NCBI GenBank assembly: GCA_024278645.1
Contig: JAJRST010000287.1
Location: 1 to 8,471 of the forward strand
DNA length: 8,471 bases
Reading direction: 5' to 3'
DNA from: a bacterium
GTDB lineage: Bacteria; Zhuqueibacterota; Zhuqueibacteria; Residuimicrobiales; Krinioviventaceae
Part shown: piece by piece, positions 5,553 through 8,471 of the stretch
How positions within the stretch are numbered: the first letter of the stretch is position 1
Layout: every line of letters starts with the position of its first letter
Made by a program: the position numbers and the translations under genes
The notes under the pieces: generated by a model
Seen by the model: only the letters and a program-made list of their open reading frames with translations
Databases searched by the model: none
Told to the model about the DNA's origin: nothing

Positions 5553-6632
5553 GTGAAAAAACAAAGCAAAATCTTGAACTGGCTTGAAGAACGATTTGAT
5601 CTGTCCGGCATAAACAAATTCATCGATAAAAAAGTAGTTCCTGTTCACAAATATCATTTTTGGTATGGCATCGGCGGCATTGCCATGTTTCTGTTCGTTG
5701 TACAGGCGGTGACCGGCATCCTGCTGTTGCTTTACTACCGTCCTTCCGCCGACAACGCCTTCGAGTCTGTCGAGTTTATCATGACTTCCGTTCGTTTTGG
5801 TTGGCTGATCCGTTCCATCCACAGTTGGGGCGCCAACCTGATGATCTTTGTCCTGTTTGTGCACATGTTCAGCACCTTTTTTATGAAAGCGTATCGCAAG
5901 CCGAGAGAGTTGACGTGGATCAGCGGCGTCATTCTTCTTGTGCTGTCCCTGGCTTTTGGCTTTTCCGGCTATCTTTTGCCCTGGAACAAGTTGGCCTATT
6001 TTGCCACCAAAGTGGGGACGGAAATGGCCTCCCTGGTTCCTTTTGTCGGAAAGGAGATACTGATCTTTTTACGCGGCGGCGAGGATGTCACCGGCGCCAC
6101 GCTCACCCGTTTTTTCGGCTTTCACGTCGCGCTGTTGCCGGCGATAACTATGATCTTTCTCGGCATCCACCTTTTATTTATTCAGGCGCAGGGTATGAGC
6201 GTGCCGCCGTCAATAGAAGAAGAGTATAAAAAGAACCCCAAAAGTATAAAGTTTTTCCCGGATTTTCTTTTGCGTGACGCCGTAGGGTGGCTTGTCGTGT
6301 TGGGGCTTTTGGGTATTCTGGCGGCGCTGTTCCCCTGGGAATTGGGAGAAAAGGCGGATCCTTTTGCATCGGCGCCGCAAGGCATAAAGCCGGAATGGTT
6401 CTTTGTCTTTTTGTTCGAAACGCTGAAATATGTTCCGCCCAAAATACTCATTTTTGAGGGCGAAGTGTTGGCTATTCTGGCCATCGCCCTGGGCGTTGTG
6501 TTTTGGATGTTGGTTCCGTTCTTCGACAAGCGCGCACAGCTCAACAAGCCGAGTCCGCTTTTCACAGCCATCGGCGTTACGCTTGTTCTTTATATCATCA
6601 TAATGACGGCAGTCTCTTATCTTTTTAGCTAG
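5553..6632 (+). CDS. Cytochrome b, fused b6/subunit-IV type
   Basis: The protein has 359 residues from GTG. The N-terminal half has four membrane helices with haem ligands H90/H191 and H104/H206. The spacing is 13 residues between the helix-B pair and 14 between the helix-D pair, which is the b6f-type rather than the mitochondrial bc1-type arrangement. The C-terminal half has the PEWFF signature (PEW at 280-282) of the Qo site and about three further helices, so b6 and subunit IV are joined in one chain. Where b6 proteins have the Cys that binds haem c_n covalently (FYCLGG), this protein has WYGIGG (Gly39), so that link is absent. It oxidises quinol at the outer face and returns one electron through the two b haems. 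It lies between the Rieske gene and a multihaem cytochrome c, forming a bc-type complex with an unusual cytochrome partner. Confidence 0.95.
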   Translation: MKKQSKILNWLEERFDLSGINKFIDKKVVPVHKYHFWYGIGGIAMFLFVVQAVTGILLLLYYRPSADNAFESVEFIMTSVRFGWLIRSIHSWGANLMIFVLFVHMFSTFFMKAYRKPRELTWISGVILLVLSLAFGFSGYLLPWNKLAYFATKVGTEMASLVPFVGKEILIFLRGGEDVTGATLTRFFGFHVALLPAITMIFLGIHLLFIQAQGMSVPPSIEEEYKKNPKSIKFFPDFLLRDAVGWLVVLGLLGILAALFPWELGEKADPFASAPQGIKPEWFFVFLFETLKYVPPKILIFEGEVLAILAIALGVVFWMLVPFFDKRAQLNKPSPLFTAIGVTLVLYIIIMTAVSYLFS

Positions 6633-6654
6633 TTCCTTGATCTGTGCATCAAAC

Positions 6655-6660
6655 GAGAGG
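6655..6660 (+). promoter_or_regulatory. RBS fixing the TTG start of the multihaem cytochrome
   Basis: GAGAGG stands 8 nt before TTG 6669, the same core and spacing as before the cytochrome b GTG. A signal peptide begins directly at this TTG, and no ATG or GTG lies nearby in frame. Confidence 0.75.
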
Positions 6661-6668
6661 ATAGAATT

Positions 6669-7919
6669 TTGAAATCTATTTTAAAGAGCTTTATCATTCT
6701 ACTGATCGCCTTTTTCTACGCTCAGGCTCAGGAAAATGTAGAGAGTTCCTGCATTACCTGCCATGTTGAACTTGACTCAGCTTCCGCGATTCAGGTGCAG
6801 CTTGTTTCTGAAAGCGTCCATAATGATAAAGGTTTGTCATGCCAGGGCTGTCATGGCGGCGATCCTGCCGAGGATGACCCGGACCTGGCCATGTCGCCGA
6901 AAAAAGGCTTTATCGGCGCGCCGAAAAAAAGTCAGGTTTCAAAAGTTTGCGCCAAGTGCCACAGCGATGTGGACTTTATGCGAAATTATGATCCGAATGT
7001 CTCCACCGATCAATACACAAGATATCAATCAAGCCAGCACGGGCTACTGTTGGCCCAGGGAGATGTCAAAGTCGCCACGTGCATCGATTGTCATGGCTTC
7101 CACGACGTAAAAAAGGCGGATAATCCAACGTCATCCGTATTCCCCAGAAATATTGCGGACACCTGCGGGAAATGTCATGCCGATGAGGCATATATGAGTG
7201 GATACGGCATTCCTACGGATCAATTGTCGGAGTATAAAAAAAGTATTCATGCAGAAATGTTGTATGAAAAGGGCGACCTGAGCGCGCCGACATGCAATGA
7301 TTGTCATGGAAACCACAGCGCTACACCGCCGAACGTCGAAGCCGTGGGACATGTTTGTGGCACATGCCACTATATGCAGTCGGAGTTTTTTGCTTCCAGT
7401 CCGCACAAGACCGTTTTTGATGAAATGGGCATCGCCGAATGCTAGGCGTGTCATGGCAATCATGGGATTGAAAAGGCATCCACCGAAATGCTGGGAACGG
7501 AAGGCCAGGCCGTATGTGTGGACTGCCACGAAAAAGATTCGCAGGGTTACAAAGTTGCCACTGTTATGCGGGCGGCCATGGATACCCTGGGCTTTCAAAT
7601 CGAGCAGGCCGAGGCCATGTTGAAAAAGGCGCATCAAGCGGGCGTTGAGGTGCCTTCTGAAAAAATCCTGGCGATTAGCCGCGCCAGAGACGAATTGACG
7701 CAGGCGCAAACCGCCATACATACTTTTTCAGCGGATAAAGTGCTGGAAATTACAGCCAAGGGCAGGAAGGAGGCGGCTGTCGCCCTGGCCGTCGGCGCTT
7801 CCGCTTTAAAGGAGCTGGTCGTGAGAAGGCGAATGTTGATCATCATGGTTGTGTTGACGTTGATCGTCGCCGGCCTGCTGGTGCTGTATATTCGAGCACG
7901 TGAAAAGGGCCAGGCATAA
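6669..7919 (+). CDS. Membrane-anchored multihaem cytochrome c of the bc-type complex, interrupted by in-frame TAG
   Basis: One frame spans 417 codons from TTG 6669 to TAA 7917-7919 with a single internal TAG at 7443-7445. Upstream of it are a signal peptide (MKSILKSFIILLIAFFYAQA) and seven CxxCH motifs (258 aa). The TAG falls inside an eighth motif, read as C258, stop, A, C, H262, followed by GNHG as in the other sites. Downstream are a ninth motif (CVDCH, codons 283-287), a long helical Ala/Glu-rich segment (about 295-385) and a C-terminal membrane helix (about 389-408) after RRR. The continuity of haem spacing shows that the two parts belong together. If the stop is real, the product loses two haems and its anchor. 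An internal ATG at 7488 has no clear ribosome site. By position this cytochrome takes the place of cytochrome c1 or f and accepts electrons from the Rieske protein. Confidence 0.85.
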
Positions 7920-7965
7920 AGTTATCGAGTGCCGTTTTAAACGTCATATTGAAGGGTGAAAACCT

Positions 7966-8471
7966 ATGGATATTTCGCCGGAAGATTTCAAGCGCCTGGA
8001 AGCAAGAATCGCCAAAATTGAAGCGCATCTTGGGTTGTCTGAAAGTGTTGCTGCGGAAACGGCGCCCGAATTGGCGCCATCGGATGCAACGGCTAAAAAA
8101 GAGGAAGAGCAGATCGGGCTGGAATTCAGGATTGGCGAGTTCTGGCTGGCGCAGGTTGGCGCTTTAATTCTTTTATTCGGCGCCGCATTCTTTATCAGCT
8201 ATCCTCTCCCCGGGCTTTCTCCCGTCGTTGTCAGCCTGCTAGGGTACCTGGCCGTTGCGGCGCTGGCCGCCATCTCAAGGTACTGGAAAGAGAGTCTGCC
8301 GCATCTGTCAAACATATTATTTGGCGGCAGCCTGGTTTTGCTGTATTTTGCCACGCTGCGCTTGCATTTCTTCAGCGCCGCACCGGTGATTCACAGCAAG
8401 GCGCCCGCCATCTTTGCCGTCTCCGCTGTTCTGGCTTTGAATTATATAATCGCAATAAAACAGAATCGCAC
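7966..8471 (+). CDS. DUF2339-like polytopic membrane protein, 5' part
   Basis: The frame is open from ATG 7966 to the end of the window, with 168 residues visible. An AGGG box lies at 7953-7956, 9 nt upstream. Residues 8-24 form a charged helix (LEARIAKIEAHLGL) of coiled-coil character, followed by an Ala/Pro/Glu-rich linker to about 50. Then come LEFRIGEFWLAQVGALILL, LFGAAFFISY and three more hydrophobic helices (about 62-79, 84-103, 115-131, 146-164). The short helical N-terminus, linker, E-x-R-x-G-x-x-W-L element and GAAFF are the pattern I associate with DUF2339, a large multi-helix membrane family of unknown function. Family members are far longer than the visible part. It starts 46 nt after the multihaem cytochrome with no terminator between, so it is probably the fourth gene of that operon. 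A role in the complex is not shown. Confidence 0.75.
   Translation, partial: MDISPEDFKRLEARIAKIEAHLGLSESVAAETAPELAPSDATAKKEEEQIGLEFRIGEFWLAQVGALILLFGAAFFISYPLPGLSPVVVSLLGYLAVAALAAISRYWKESLPHLSNILFGGSLVLLYFATLRLHFFSAAPVIHSKAPAIFAVSAVLALNYIIAIKQNR

Noticed and set aside
5553..7919. Cytochrome b and the multihaem cytochrome as one fusion read through TAG 6630-6632 and TAG 7443-7445
   Set aside because: The two genes are in the same frame with only TAG between them, but 12 codons free of other stops is unremarkable. A good ribosome site and a signal peptide sit at 6669. TAG also ends the rhodanese and Rieske genes, where readthrough meets another stop within a few codons.
7488..7919. Separate 143-residue protein starting at ATG 7488
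   Set aside because: There is no ribosome site and no signal peptide, although its haem motif needs export. The frame is continuous with the upstream cytochrome, so it is best read as the cut-off C-terminal part.

Overview
The window reads as a Gram-negative, anaerobically respiring bacterium. It encodes a beta-barrel outer-membrane protein, a multihaem lipoprotein, Tat- and Sec-exported redox proteins and a quinol-oxidising Rieske/cytochrome b pair. Base composition is moderate, and two stop-bounded gene groups run on the + strand. The sequence alone does not fix the phylum. A deep-branching, metal- or cytochrome-respiring lineage (Calditrichota/KSB1-like or Desulfuromonadia-like) is my inference only. 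No gene on the minus strand, tRNA, rRNA, CRISPR array or insertion sequence was found.

Layout: (1) 1-678 is the 3' end of a tandem rhodanese-domain gene, closed by a strong terminator (718-754). (2) 980-3950 is a three-gene block with two identical 16-nt gaps. It holds an outer-membrane beta-barrel (interrupted by a -1 frame change at a run of seven T), a 12-haem exported c-type cytochrome, and a multihaem cytochrome with a probable lipoprotein signal. A perfect hairpin terminator follows (3963-3994). (3) 4173-4649 is a stand-alone cyclic-nucleotide-binding-domain protein with no DNA-binding domain. (4) 4650-5091 is a long regulatory interval with a consensus sigma70-type promoter (TTGACA, 17 nt, TATAAT) and a structured leader. 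(5) 5092-7919 is a Rieske protein, a fused b6/subunit-IV-type cytochrome b, and a nine-haem membrane-anchored cytochrome c interrupted by an in-frame TAG inside a haem-binding motif. (6) 7966-8471 is the start of a DUF2339-like polytopic membrane protein that runs off the window.

Taken together, the genes can be read as one electron path. Quinol is oxidised by Rieske/cytochrome b, electrons pass to the membrane-anchored multihaem cytochrome, then to the 12-haem periplasmic cytochrome, through the beta-barrel, to the lipoprotein cytochrome at the outer membrane. That is the architecture of a porin-cytochrome extracellular electron transfer conduit placed next to its own bc-type quinol oxidase. 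The individual assignments are supported by motifs; the joined pathway is inference. Two genes in this path carry single-base disruptions (frameshift at about 1468-1474, TAG at 7443-7445), and a third carries a degenerate haem motif (CxxCN at 3675-3689). The disruptions may be sequencing errors, real decay, or recoding, and this is the main open question in the window.
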